From: CAWEWH01 sp963812775
GTDB taxonomy: Bacteria; Pseudomonadota; Alphaproteobacteria; Rhizobiales; Beijerinckiaceae
DNA: 64,000 bases
NCBI GenBank assembly: GCA_963812775.1
Contig: CAWEWH010000005.1
Location: forward strand, 1,116,001-1,180,000
Direction of reading: 5' to 3'
Part shown: piece by piece, positions 43,852 through 53,864 of the stretch
Numbering within the stretch: the stretch's first letter is position 1
Layout: every line of letters begins with the position of its first letter
Made by a program: the position numbers and the translations under genes
The notes under the pieces: generated by a model
Told to the model about the DNA's origin: nothing
Database searches by the model: none
What the model saw: the letters and a program-made list of their open reading frames with translations, nothing else

Positions 43852-44580
43852 CTACGCCGCCGGCGCCACCGCCGCATCGAGCTGATTGCTGCGCTTCAAG
43901 GCGTCGGCCACGAAGCCCGAGGCCTTCATCTCCTCGACAAAGGCCCTGAGATAGGCGGCGGCCGCCGGCCGGCCCTTCTGCGTCCCCATGGCCTGGCGGA
44001 TTTCCATGAAGCGCCCATCGATGACGCGCACGTCCGCGTTCTTGGCCGCGTAGGCGGCGAGCGGTTGCTTGATGCCGCCCACGGCCTCGAGCTTCTGGTC
44101 GCGGAACGTGTCGAGGCCGCCGCTGTCGCTGCGCACCAGCGTGGCGTGCTTCAGGCTGCGGGTCAGGAAGAGGTCGTAGGCCGAGGCCTTGTTGACGGCG
44201 ATGCGCACGTCGGGTGCGTCCACGTCGGCCACGTTCTTCAGCTTGGACTCCTTCGGCACCATGTAGACGCCCTCGATGATCACATAGGGCGCCGTGAACT
44301 CGATCTCCGCCGCCCTGACCGGCTCGATGGCCAGAAAAATGATGTCGAGGCCGCCCGACTTGAACGCCTCGAAGGTCTTGCCGGCCGCGTCGTAGGGATG
44401 GAAGTCGACCGGCACGCCAAGCCGCCGGCCGAGCTCCCGCGCCAGGTCGACTGTCACCCCCTTGTGCTCGCCGCTCTTGGGGTCGGTCTGCACCAGGATC
44501 ATGTTGCCGAGGTTCAGCGCCGCCTGCAGCCGCCCGGTGGGAGCGAGCTCTTTGACGACGTTGGCGGGGGCGGTGGTCAT
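43852..44580 (-). CDS. Amino-acid-type ABC transporter solute-binding protein (family 3)
   Basis: A 242-residue periplasmic-binding-protein fold: GRLQAALNLGNMILVQTDPK, GVTVDLARELGRRLGVPVDF, KTFEAFKSGGLDIIFLAIEP and RAAEIEFTAPYVIIEGVYMV match family 3 binding proteins for polar amino acids. It starts MTTAPANVVKELAPTG at 44580 with no visible signal peptide, and the longer frame does not provide one. It is an orphan with no permease or ATPase nearby, so it may be a cytosolic sensor, or its export signal may be missed. The ligand is unknown. Confidence 0.78.
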   Translation of the reverse strand: MTTAPANVVKELAPTGRLQAALNLGNMILVQTDPKSGEHKGVTVDLARELGRRLGVPVDFHPYDAAGKTFEAFKSGGLDIIFLAIEPVRAAEIEFTAPYVIIEGVYMVPKESKLKNVADVDAPDVRIAVNKASAYDLFLTRSLKHATLVRSDSGGLDTFRDQKLEAVGGIKQPLAAYAAKNADVRVIDGRFMEIRQAMGTQKGRPAAAAYLRAFVEEMKASGFVADALKRSNQLDAAVAPAA

Positions 44581-44687
44581 GTGTGCCTCGTGGCTGTTGA
44601 GAGGGATGCCGAGAAAAAGCCGGAATGAGGACGGCAACGATAGCGAGCGAGGCGGCGACAAACAATCCGGCTCGCCGCCCTGCCGCT

Positions 44688-45314
44688 TCACCTCGACACG
44701 CGGGCGGTGGCCCTCTTCCACTCGTCGTTGTCGATGAGCGTCGAGCGGGCGATCGAGACGCCCGAGCACCCCTTGATCGATCTCAGTGTGTGCTTGACAG
44801 ATGTCGCGAGCGGCTTCGACATCCAGGGGCTGAGCGTGATCCGTCTGATCCAGGAAATCTTGATGTCGTAACTGTGAAACTCCAGGGCCGCGTCGAGATC
44901 GACGAACACGATCCGGAACTCGCGCTCGTCCCGGAACGGCGATCGCTTGAGAAAGGGAAGCTCTTCGAGCTTGAGCGACGATCGCCTTGCGAGTTGCTTG
45001 ATGCGCTTGTACCGCACGACGCCAGTTTTGATCCGCTCATCGCCCGCAAAGGCCGACAGCAGCTTGTGCTTGTCGAACTCGATGCGCACCCCATCCGAGC
45101 CGTGCGAAAAGACCCGCCAATGGTGGTAGGTCTCGTCCGCCTGCGCAAAGCAGAGCGCGAGAACCGTCTTCGCGCCCTTGTGTCGTTTGTATTCCGCCAT
45201 GAAATACGCATCGTTCTTGTCATCCCACGTCGCGGGATTGAGGAGCGTGATGCTTCGCGTCTTGAGCAGATGGATCGTGGCCGCGAGGTTCGTGTAGCGA
45301 CGGCACACCTCCAT
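44688..45314 (-). CDS. DUF2971 family protein
   Basis: A 208-residue protein starting MEVCRRYTNLAATIHLLKTR. The DUF2971 pattern is present: LLNPATWDDKNDAYFMAEYK, ALCFAQADETYHHWRVFSHG and DGVRIEFDKHKLLSAF, then SPFRDEREFRIVFVDLD. The domain is common in accessory genomic regions and its function is unknown. It is slightly less GC-rich than its neighbours and has no operon link with them. Its start lies 38 bases from the stop of the ThDP enzyme gene, which reads the same way. Confidence 0.75.
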   Translation of the reverse strand: MEVCRRYTNLAATIHLLKTRSITLLNPATWDDKNDAYFMAEYKRHKGAKTVLALCFAQADETYHHWRVFSHGSDGVRIEFDKHKLLSAFAGDERIKTGVVRYKRIKQLARRSSLKLEELPFLKRSPFRDEREFRIVFVDLDAALEFHSYDIKISWIRRITLSPWMSKPLATSVKHTLRSIKGCSGVSIARSTLIDNDEWKRATARVSR

Positions 45315-45352
45315 GGCTTCGACAGCCTCCGCGCTCGTCCGTGACGCCCGGC

Positions 45353-47032
45353 TCAGGGCTTGCCGGCCAGCGCCTTCTCGCGGATGGCGGTCAGCGTCGT
45401 CATCGGCGTGATGGCTTCCGGATCGGTGAGGCAGTGCAGGATGGCCGGCTTGCCGGAAGCGCGCGCCCGCTTCAGCGCCGCGGCAAAATCGGCGCTCTTC
45501 TCGATGCGCTCGCCGTGGCCCCCGAAGGCCCGCGCATAGGCCGCGAAGTCCGGGTTCTTGAGGAAGGTCGCCGAGATGCGGCCGGGATATTCGCGCTCCT
45601 GATGCGCGCGGATGGTGCCGTACATGCCGTTGTCGACGATGATGACGAGGAGCGGCAGCTCGTACTGCACGGCGGTGGCGAATTCCTGGCCGCTCATCAG
45701 GAAGTCGCCGTCCCCCGCCACCACCACGACGGTGCGCTCCGGCAGGAGGCGCTTGGCGCCGACCCCGGCCGGCACGCCGTAGCCCATCGAGCCGGACGTC
45801 GGCGCGAGCTGCGTCCCAAAGGCGCGGAACGGCCAGAAGCGGTGCACCCAGGTGGCGAAGTTGCCCGCCCCGTTGCAGAAGATGGTGTCGGCCGGCAGCG
45901 CCTCGCGTAAGCTGGCCATGACCTCGTTCATCTTGAGCGCGCCCGGCGGCGCGACGGCCTTCGGGTCGCTCCAGGCGAGATAGTCGGCATGCGCGGCCGC
46001 GCCCGCCCCGGCCCAGGCGATGGTCCGCGGTGGATGCACGCCCTCGAGTGCGGCGCAGAACGCGGCGGCCGTCGCCTGGATGGCGAGGCTCGCGTGGTAG
46101 ACCTTGTTCAATTCGTCGCCCGAGGGATGCACGTGCACGAGCGTGCGGCCGGGCTCCGGGATGCCGAGCAGCGTGTAGTTCTGGCTCGGATTCTCCGAGA
46201 GCCGCGCGCCGACGAGCAGCATCAGGTCGGCGGCCTTGAGCCGCGCCAAGAGCCTCGGGTTGGGGCCGAGGCCGACATCGCCCGCGAAGTTGGGATGCTC
46301 GGCCGAGAACAGCATCTGGCGACGGAAGCTCACCGCAACCGGCAGGTCGAAACGCTCCGAGAAGCGCTGCATGGCGGCGACCGCGTTGGCGTTCCAGCGC
46401 GAGCCGCCCAGGATGGCGATGGGCGATTTGGCCGCCCACAGCAGCTTCTGCAACTCCGCCATCTGGTTGAGGCCGGGATGCACCTCCGCCGGCTCGGACG
46501 GCAGCGCGTCGGCCACGTCGGCTTTGTCGCGCAGCATGTCCTCCGGCAGCGCTACGACGACGGGGCCGGGCCGGCCCTGCATCGCCATATGGAAGGCGCG
46601 CGACACGAGCTCGGGGATGCGGGCCGGGTCGTCGATCTCCACCACCCATTTGGCGATCGACCCGAACACGGCTCGGTAGTCGAGCTCCTGGAAGGCTTCG
46701 CGCTCGCGGGCATCGCGGCCCACTTGGCCGACGAAGCAGATGAGCGGCGTGGAATCCTGGCGCGCGATGTGCAGACCAGGTGCCGCGTTGGTGGCGCCGG
46801 GCCCGCGCGTCACGAACACGATGCCGGGCCGCCCGGTGAGCTTGCCGACCGCCTCCGCCATGATGGCGGCGCCGCCTTCCTGGCGGCAGACGGTGACTTT
46901 GAGCGCGGCGTCGTGAAAGGCGTCGAGCGCCGCGAGATAGCTCTCGCCCGGCACGCAGAAGACATGCTCGACGCCGTTGACGACGAGCTGGTCGACCAGG
47001 ATCTGGCCGCCGCTGCGCAGGTTGGATTTCAT
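45353..47032 (-). CDS. Thiamine diphosphate-dependent enzyme (acetolactate synthase large-subunit-like)
   Basis: 559 residues with the three-domain ThDP layout. The N-terminal catalytic-Glu region is GVEHVFCVPGESYLAALDAF and CRQEGGAAIMAEAVGKLTGR. The central domain includes SPIAILGGSRWNANAVAAMQ. The C-terminal ThDP-binding motif is VVVAGDGDFLMSGQEFATAV, then LPLLVIIVDNGMYGTIRAHQ. Family members decarboxylate 2-oxo acids or make acetolactate; without the small subunit nearby a biosynthetic role is unlikely. The start ATG 47032 (MKSNLRSGG) is preferred over a longer frame that crosses a repeat. The reaction cannot be specified. Confidence 0.85.
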   Translation of the reverse strand: MKSNLRSGGQILVDQLVVNGVEHVFCVPGESYLAALDAFHDAALKVTVCRQEGGAAIMAEAVGKLTGRPGIVFVTRGPGATNAAPGLHIARQDSTPLICFVGQVGRDAREREAFQELDYRAVFGSIAKWVVEIDDPARIPELVSRAFHMAMQGRPGPVVVALPEDMLRDKADVADALPSEPAEVHPGLNQMAELQKLLWAAKSPIAILGGSRWNANAVAAMQRFSERFDLPVAVSFRRQMLFSAEHPNFAGDVGLGPNPRLLARLKAADLMLLVGARLSENPSQNYTLLGIPEPGRTLVHVHPSGDELNKVYHASLAIQATAAAFCAALEGVHPPRTIAWAGAGAAAHADYLAWSDPKAVAPPGALKMNEVMASLREALPADTIFCNGAGNFATWVHRFWPFRAFGTQLAPTSGSMGYGVPAGVGAKRLLPERTVVVVAGDGDFLMSGQEFATAVQYELPLLVIIVDNGMYGTIRAHQEREYPGRISATFLKNPDFAAYARAFGGHGERIEKSADFAAALKRARASGKPAILHCLTDPEAITPMTTLTAIREKALAGKP

Positions 47033-47083
47033 TGTGTCAACATCTCCCCAACAACGTCCTCGAGCCGAACCACAGGGGGCGCT

Positions 47084-47108
47084 GATCCTCCCCTGAAGGG
47101 GAGGGATC
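47084..47108. repeat. Single CCCTCCCC-type hairpin
   Basis: GATCCTCCCCT followed by its complement AGGGGAGGGATC. It corresponds to one terminal hairpin of the composite element and lies between the CoA transferase and ThDP enzyme genes. Confidence 0.65.
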
Positions 47109-47146
47109 AGCACGCTGCGACCAAACTCCCCTAAAGTATCAAAGCT

Positions 47147-48325
47147 TCAACGTCCGCCCCAGGTTGGATCGGTCAGCACCTCGCCCGTGTGGCCGCCGAC
47201 TTCCGGCGACGGACGTTCGGCGAACATCGGCGCTCCGTCAATGACGATGGGCGAGCGCACCGACGGGATCGAGCCGCCCTTGGCGCGCGGATGCTTGAGG
47301 TCGACGCGCATCCGGCGGGCGATGACCTGCGGGTCCTCGAACACCTCGCGCATGTCGTTGATGGCGCCGACCGGCACGCCGATCTCCACCATCTTGGCCA
47401 TGAGATCGGTCTTCTTGAAAGTGCGCGTGCGCTCGGTCACCGCCGGGATCAGCGTCTTGCGGTTGCCGAGGCGGGCCGGATTGGTGGCGTAGCGCGGGTC
47501 CTTCGCCCATTCGGGCGCACCCAGCAGTGCGGCGAGCCTTTCGAACTGCCCGTCATTGCCGCACGCGATGATGACGTGCCCGTCGGCCGTCGGGAACACG
47601 CCGTAGGGCACGACGGAGGTGTGCTCGTTGCCCATGCGCGGCGGCACCTCGCCCGACGCCAGATAATAGAGCGCCTGGTTGCCGAGCACCGCCACCTGCG
47701 AGTCGAGCAGCGCCATGTCGATGTGGCAGCCCTTGCCGCTTGCCGCGCGCCCTTGCAGCGCCGCCAGGATGGCGACGGTGGAATACATGCCGGTGAACAC
47801 GTCCGCGAAGGCGACGCCGGCCTTCATCGGCTCGCCCTCCGGCTCGCCGGTGATCGACATGATGCCGCCGAGGCCCTGCAGCAGGAAGTCGTAGCCCGGC
47901 CGCGGCGCGTAAGGGCCGGTCTGGCCGAAGCCCGTCACCGAGCAATAGATGAGCCGTGGATTGACGGCCGCAAGGCTCTTGTAGTCGAGCCCGTATTTGG
48001 CGAGGCCGCCCACCTTGAAGTTCTCGATGACCACGTCGGCGTGGGCGGCAAGGCGGCGGACGATCTTCTGCCCTTCGTCGCTCTCGAAGTCGACGTCTAC
48101 CGACCGCTTGCCGCGATTGGTGGCGTGATAGTACGAGGCCGAGAGATGGTCGCCGTCCGTCGTCGCGATGAAGGGTGGACCCCATTGGCGCGTGTCGTCG
48201 CCGGCTCCCGGGCGCTCCACCTTGACCACGTCGGCCCCGAGATCGGCAAGGAGCTGGCCCGACCACGGGCCGGCGAGGATGCGCGCCAGTTCGAGGACGC
48301 GGATGCCTTTGAGCGGTGCGGTCAT
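47147..48325 (-). CDS. Class III CoA transferase (CaiB/BaiF family)
   Basis: A 392-residue enzyme transferring CoA between carboxylic acids. Family signatures: LKGIRVLELARILAGPWSGQ, LADLGADVVKVERPGAGDDT, the nucleophile Asp region KAGVAFADVFTGMYSTVAIL, and IDMALLDSQVAVLGNQALYY. The start ATG 48325 has GAGGGAGATC just upstream. Directly upstream on the same strand is glutaryl-CoA dehydrogenase, a frequent partner, so glutarate or a related diacid is a plausible acceptor. The upstream gap carries a composite repeat. Confidence 0.88.
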   Translation of the reverse strand: MTAPLKGIRVLELARILAGPWSGQLLADLGADVVKVERPGAGDDTRQWGPPFIATTDGDHLSASYYHATNRGKRSVDVDFESDEGQKIVRRLAAHADVVIENFKVGGLAKYGLDYKSLAAVNPRLIYCSVTGFGQTGPYAPRPGYDFLLQGLGGIMSITGEPEGEPMKAGVAFADVFTGMYSTVAILAALQGRAASGKGCHIDMALLDSQVAVLGNQALYYLASGEVPPRMGNEHTSVVPYGVFPTADGHVIIACGNDGQFERLAALLGAPEWAKDPRYATNPARLGNRKTLIPAVTERTRTFKKTDLMAKMVEIGVPVGAINDMREVFEDPQVIARRMRVDLKHPRAKGGSIPSVRSPIVIDGAPMFAERPSPEVGGHTGEVLTDPTWGGR

Positions 48326-48387
48326 GATCTCCCTCTCAAGGGCAGCGCCGTTGTGGCGGGGTGTCGCTGGATGCTGATGCAGTCCAA

Positions 48388-48545
48388 TCCCTCCCCTCGA
48401 TGGGGAGGGTGGCCGGCGAGCTTTTGCGAGCCGGCCGGGTGGGGTGATGTTGCATCGGACCGGATGCGGAGAGCTTTTCTCGACCCCCACCCCGATCGCG
48501 CATTGCTGCGCTCGCGCGATCGACCCTCCCACAAGGGGGAGGGAT
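48388..48545. repeat. Composite CCCTCCCC repeat element
   Basis: Terminal hairpins CCCTCCCC..GGGGAGGG and CCCTCCC..GGGGGAGGG with inner GCCGGC and GGGTGGGGT / ACCCCCACCCC arms. Third full copy in the window, between the CoA transferase gene and gcdH. Confidence 0.8.
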
Positions 48546-48605
48546 AAGCGGCGTGGCCCGCATACGATTGCCTTCGGACGCTGAACGCATCTCCAAACCT
48601 GGCGA

Positions 48606-49829
<1,224 letters not shown>

Positions 49830-50071
49830 GTCGCCTCCGCATCTTGCTTGTCTTTTTTGGGCCGTCTCGGGCCCCTCGACCTTCGCATAAACCCATTGTG
49901 GCGGCGCGACAATCCGCGCCCGCGCGCGCCGGTACGTCCCCTCGATGGGCGGCGTCTATCGCGTTGTGTTTCGACCCCGGTCATGGAATTGTGACGAAAT
50001 CGTCACCGGGCCTTGATGTCCCGGCACCAGCAACGAGCGGCCGGAAAACGACCGTCTTCAGGGAGATCCCC

Positions 50072-51379
50072 ATGGCCTATCGCCTTCAGGCAGCGATGCT
50101 GTCCGCCGCGCTCCTCGCCACCCCCGCGGCCGCGCAGACCGAGATTCAATGGTGGCACGCCATGGGCGGCGAACTCGGGCAGAAGCTCGAGAAGCTGGCC
50201 ACCGACTTCAATGCCAGCCAGGGCGAGTACAAGGTGCTTCCCGTCTACAAGGGCACCTATGCCGAAGTGATGACCGGCGCCATCGCGGCTTTCCGCGCCA
50301 AGCAGCCGCCGCACATCGTGCAGGTTTTCGAGGTCGGCACCGCCACCATGATGGCCGCCAAGGGCGCCGTCTATCCGGTCTACGAGCTGATGAAGGACTC
50401 GGGCGAGCCGTTCGATCCGAAGGCCTATCTGCCCGCCGTTGTCGGCTATTACTCCGATACGCGCGGCAACATGCTGTCGTTCCCGTTCAACTCATCGACG
50501 CCGATCCTCTATTACAACAAGGACCTCTTCAAGAAGGCCGGCCTCGATCCCAATACGCCGCCCAAGACATGGGCCGAGGTGGAAGAGTTCGGCAAGAAGC
50601 TGCAGGCCGCCGGCGTGCCGTGCGGGTTCACGTCGCGCTGGCCGTCATGGGCGCAGATCGAGAATTTGTCGGCTCTCCACAACCAGCCGATCGCCACCAA
50701 GGCCAACGGCTTCGACGGCCTCGACACCGAGCTCAAGATCAACGGCCCGCTGCAGGTGCGCCACCTCGAGAATCTCGTCAACTGGCAGAAGACCAAGCTC
50801 TTCGACTATGGCGGCCGCGGCGACACGGCGGGTCCCAAGCTCGTCGCCGGCGAGTGCGGCATCGAGATGGCCTCGTCCGCCTCGCGCCTTGCCATCCTGA
50901 CCAACGTCAAGGCCGAGGTGGGCTTCGGCATGCTGCCCTACTATCCCGATGCCAAGGGCGCACCGCAGAATTCCATCATCGGCGGCGCCACGCTGTGGGT
51001 GCTGAAGGGCCAGAAGCAGGCCGACTACAAGGGCGTGGCGAAATTCTTCGCCTACCTGTCGAAGCCCGACGTGCAGGCCTGGTGGCACCAGAATACCGGC
51101 TACCTGCCGATTACGCTTGCCGCCTACGAGCTGTCCAAGCAGCAGGGCTATTATGAGAAGAATCCCGGCTCCGACGTTGGCATCAAGCAGATGACCTTGA
51201 ACCCGCCGACCGAGAACTCGAAGGGATTGCGCCTCGGCTCCTTCGTGCAGATCCGCAATCTCGTGGAGGAGGAGATGGAGAACGCGCTGCAGGGCCGCAA
51301 GAGCGCCAAGGAGGCGCTCGACGCCGCCGTGACGCGCGGCAACGAGCTGCTGCGCCAGTTCGAGAAGGCCAACATGTAG
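50072..51379 (+). CDS. ugpB: sn-Glycerol-3-phosphate ABC transporter substrate-binding protein
   Basis: A 435-residue periplasmic binding protein with a signal peptide (LQAAMLSAALLATPAAAQ). Family 1 binding-protein motifs include TEIQWWHAMGGELGQKLEKL, FNSSTPILYYNKDLFKKAGL and GFTSRWPSWAQIENLSALHN. UgpB captures glycerol-3-phosphate or its diesters as a phosphate/carbon source. The start ATG 50072 is preceded by GGGAGATCCCC. It begins the rightward ugpB-ugpA-ugpE set. Confidence 0.9.
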   Translation: MAYRLQAAMLSAALLATPAAAQTEIQWWHAMGGELGQKLEKLATDFNASQGEYKVLPVYKGTYAEVMTGAIAAFRAKQPPHIVQVFEVGTATMMAAKGAVYPVYELMKDSGEPFDPKAYLPAVVGYYSDTRGNMLSFPFNSSTPILYYNKDLFKKAGLDPNTPPKTWAEVEEFGKKLQAAGVPCGFTSRWPSWAQIENLSALHNQPIATKANGFDGLDTELKINGPLQVRHLENLVNWQKTKLFDYGGRGDTAGPKLVAGECGIEMASSASRLAILTNVKAEVGFGMLPYYPDAKGAPQNSIIGGATLWVLKGQKQADYKGVAKFFAYLSKPDVQAWWHQNTGYLPITLAAYELSKQQGYYEKNPGSDVGIKQMTLNPPTENSKGLRLGSFVQIRNLVEEEMENALQGRKSAKEALDAAVTRGNELLRQFEKANM

Positions 51380-51431
51380 AACGGGAGGCGGCGGGCGGCG
51401 ACGTTGCCGCCCGCCTCGCCGCGGCAGTCGC

Positions 51432-52316
51432 ATGCAGGGCAAGCGCGTCACCTTCCCGGGCATCGCCATTCCGGCGCTGCTGCTTCTGCCGCAGCTCGCC
51501 ATCACCATGGTGTTTTTCGTCTGGCCGGCGCTGCAATCGCTCGCCGGCTCGCTCTATCAGCAGGACGCCTTCGGGCTGTCGCAGCGCTTCATCGGCCTCG
51601 ACAATTTCACCCGCCTGCTGCACGACCAGACCTATATCTCGTCCTTCGCGGTCACCATCATCTTCTCGCTTGGCACCACGGGGCTCGCCATGGTGGTGGC
51701 GCTGGTGCTGGCGGTGCTTGCCGATCGCGTCGTCAGGGGCGCGACCATCTACAAGGCGGTGATCACCTGGCCGTACGCGGTCGCGCCCGCCATCGCCGGC
51801 GTGCTGTGGTGGTTCCTGTTCAATCCCAGCATCGGGGTCCTGCCGCGCCTGCTCGCGCTCGTGGGCATCACCTGGAACCACACCCTCGACGGCGGCCAGG
51901 CGCTGATCCTGGTCATCATCGCGTCCGCCTGGAAACAGGTGAGCTACAACTTCCTGTTCCTCTTGGCCGGCCTGCAGACCATCCCGAAATCGCTGCTGGA
52001 AGCATCGCAGATCGACGGCGCCGGCCCGTTCATGCAGTTCCGCCGCATCGTGCTGCCGCTGTTGATGCCGACGACGTTCTTCCTGCTCGTCATCAATCTC
52101 GTCTACGCCTTCTGCGACACGTTCGGGGTGATCCACGCCACCACCTCCGGCGGTCCCGGCACCGCCACCACCATCCTCGTCTACAAGGTGTTCCACGACG
52201 GCTTCGAGGCGCTCGACCTCGGCGGCTCGGCCGCCCAGTCGGTGATCCTCATGCTGATCGTCGGGGCGCTGACCATCATCCAGTTCCGCTACATCGAGCG
52301 CAAAATCCATTATTGA
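51432..52316 (+). CDS. ugpA: Glycerol-3-phosphate ABC transporter permease UgpA
   Basis: A 294-residue inner-membrane permease with about six helices (IAIPALLLLPQLAITMVFFV, LGTTGLAMVVALVLAVLADR, VAPAIAGVLWWFLFNPS and others). The coupling-loop EAA motif reads KSLLEASQIDGAGPFMQFRR. It pairs with UgpE to form the channel. It starts 52 bases after the ugpB stop and 7 bases separate it from ugpE. Confidence 0.92.
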   Translation: MQGKRVTFPGIAIPALLLLPQLAITMVFFVWPALQSLAGSLYQQDAFGLSQRFIGLDNFTRLLHDQTYISSFAVTIIFSLGTTGLAMVVALVLAVLADRVVRGATIYKAVITWPYAVAPAIAGVLWWFLFNPSIGVLPRLLALVGITWNHTLDGGQALILVIIASAWKQVSYNFLFLLAGLQTIPKSLLEASQIDGAGPFMQFRRIVLPLLMPTTFFLLVINLVYAFCDTFGVIHATTSGGPGTATTILVYKVFHDGFEALDLGGSAAQSVILMLIVGALTIIQFRYIERKIHY

Positions 52317-52323
52317 GCCGGCG

Positions 52324-53220
52324 ATGACCTATTCGAGCCCAGCCTTGTCGACGACCCAGACCGAGATGCGGCTCATGGCGTCGCGCATTCGCCTCGGCAC
52401 CATCTTCGCGCACGCGACGTTGATCATCGGCGCCGCCGTGATGGTGTTCCCGATCTATCTCGCCTTCATCGCCTCGACCCATCCGCTTGAGCAGAGCCTC
52501 ACCGGCCTGCCGCTCCTGCCGGGCCCCAAGCTCTTCGAGAATTACCGCCGCGTGCTCGCCGAGGGCGTGAGCCATTTCGGGCTGCCGCCCATCGGCCCGA
52601 TGCTGCTCAATTCCTTTATCGTCGCCATGGCCATCACCGTCGGCAAGATCTCCATTTCCATCATCTCGGCCTTCGCCATCGTCTATTTCCGCTTCCCGTT
52701 CCGCAGCTTCGCGTTCTACGTGATCTTCGCCACCCTGATGCTGCCGGTCGAGGTGCGCATCCTGCCGACCTACGAGATCGTCTCCAATCTCGGCATGCTC
52801 AATTCTTACGCGGGCCTCACCGTGCCGCTCATCGCCAGCGCCACGGCGACCTTCCTGTTCCGGCAGGTGTTCATGACCGTGCCCGAGGAGCTCGCCGAGG
52901 CGGCCCGCATCGACGGCGCCGGGCCCTTGCGCTTCTTCTGGTCGATCCTGGTGCCGATGTCGCGCACCAACATCGCCGCCCTCTTTGTGGTCACCTTCGT
53001 GTATGGCTGGAACCAGTATTTGTGGCCGCTGCTCATCACCAAGGACACCGACTATTACACCGTCATCATGGGCATCCAGCGCATGGCGCGGGCCTCCGAT
53101 GCCCAGCCGCAATGGCACCTGGTCATGGCGACCGTCATCCTGGCGCTGCTGCCGCCGGTGATCGTCGTCGCCGTCATGCAGAAGCAGTTCGTCAAGGGCT
53201 TGTTCGAAACCGAAAAGTGA
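52324..53220 (+). CDS. ugpE: Glycerol-3-phosphate ABC transporter permease UgpE
   Basis: A 298-residue permease with six helices (LIIGAAVMVFPIYLAFIAS and others). The EAA motif reads EELAEAARIDGAGPLRFFWS. It is the second channel subunit. The usual ATPase gene ugpC is not downstream: the next gene is unrelated, so the ATPase must be encoded elsewhere. Confidence 0.92.
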   Translation: MTYSSPALSTTQTEMRLMASRIRLGTIFAHATLIIGAAVMVFPIYLAFIASTHPLEQSLTGLPLLPGPKLFENYRRVLAEGVSHFGLPPIGPMLLNSFIVAMAITVGKISISIISAFAIVYFRFPFRSFAFYVIFATLMLPVEVRILPTYEIVSNLGMLNSYAGLTVPLIASATATFLFRQVFMTVPEELAEAARIDGAGPLRFFWSILVPMSRTNIAALFVVTFVYGWNQYLWPLLITKDTDYYTVIMGIQRMARASDAQPQWHLVMATVILALLPPVIVVAVMQKQFVKGLFETEK

Positions 53221-53305
53221 TGCGACACGTTGTGTGAGAGCTGCCATTGACCGGGGGGGCAGGGGGCGGCACAAGGGGTTTGCGTAGTTCGAAGCACCCT
53301 CGGCG

Positions 53306-53803
53306 ATGAGCAACTTGCCCCGATCCCGCTTGCGCTTCGCTGCCGTGGCCATGGCCGCCTCGCTGGCCTGCCTTGCGCCCGCCGCCGCCCAGGCGCCATC
53401 GCAGGCCCCGTCCCAAAGCGGCCCGTCACACGCCGCCCCTTCTGGCTCGACGATGCCGGCCGCCCAGACGGTGACGCCCGCCCAGATCAGCGTGGTGACC
53501 GGCGGCATCTTTCGCATCGACAATGCCGACCGGCTGATGGTTTCGGGCCTGCGCGTGCCCCGCGTCGGCCGCGCCCAATGCTTTTACGAGAAGCGGCGGG
53601 GCCGCGCCGCGCAGCGGGCACTGAAGCGGCTTCTGGCCCGCGGGCCCATCGAGATTTTTCCCACCGGCGCCTCGAGCGCCGGCGGCATTCCCCTGGTGCG
53701 CGTTGTCGCCGCCGGTGTGGACGTGCGCGGGCGCATGATCGCCCTGGGTTATGGCCGGCCGCGCTCCGCCAGCCGCGGCAATCCCTGGTGCGTGCCGCCG
53801 TGA
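53306..53803 (+). CDS. Secreted small protein, distant staphylococcal-nuclease-like fold
   Basis: A 165-residue protein with a signal peptide (FAAVAMAASLACLAPAAAQA) and a Pro/Ser/Gln-rich linker. The C-terminal half (GGIFRIDNADRLMVSGLRVP, then RAAQRALKRLLARGPIEIFP, then AAGVDVRGRMIALGYGRPR) resembles the beta-barrel of thermonuclease-family proteins. The usual catalytic Arg/Asp/Glu set is not clearly present, so activity is doubtful. It is alone downstream of ugpE. Confidence 0.6.
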   Translation: MSNLPRSRLRFAAVAMAASLACLAPAAAQAPSQAPSQSGPSHAAPSGSTMPAAQTVTPAQISVVTGGIFRIDNADRLMVSGLRVPRVGRAQCFYEKRRGRAAQRALKRLLARGPIEIFPTGASSAGGIPLVRVVAAGVDVRGRMIALGYGRPRSASRGNPWCVPP

Positions 53804-53864
53804 CGGACAACTGAGACGGACGACAGACGACGGGCGGACGCCGATCTCCTCCGTCGTCGCGTCG

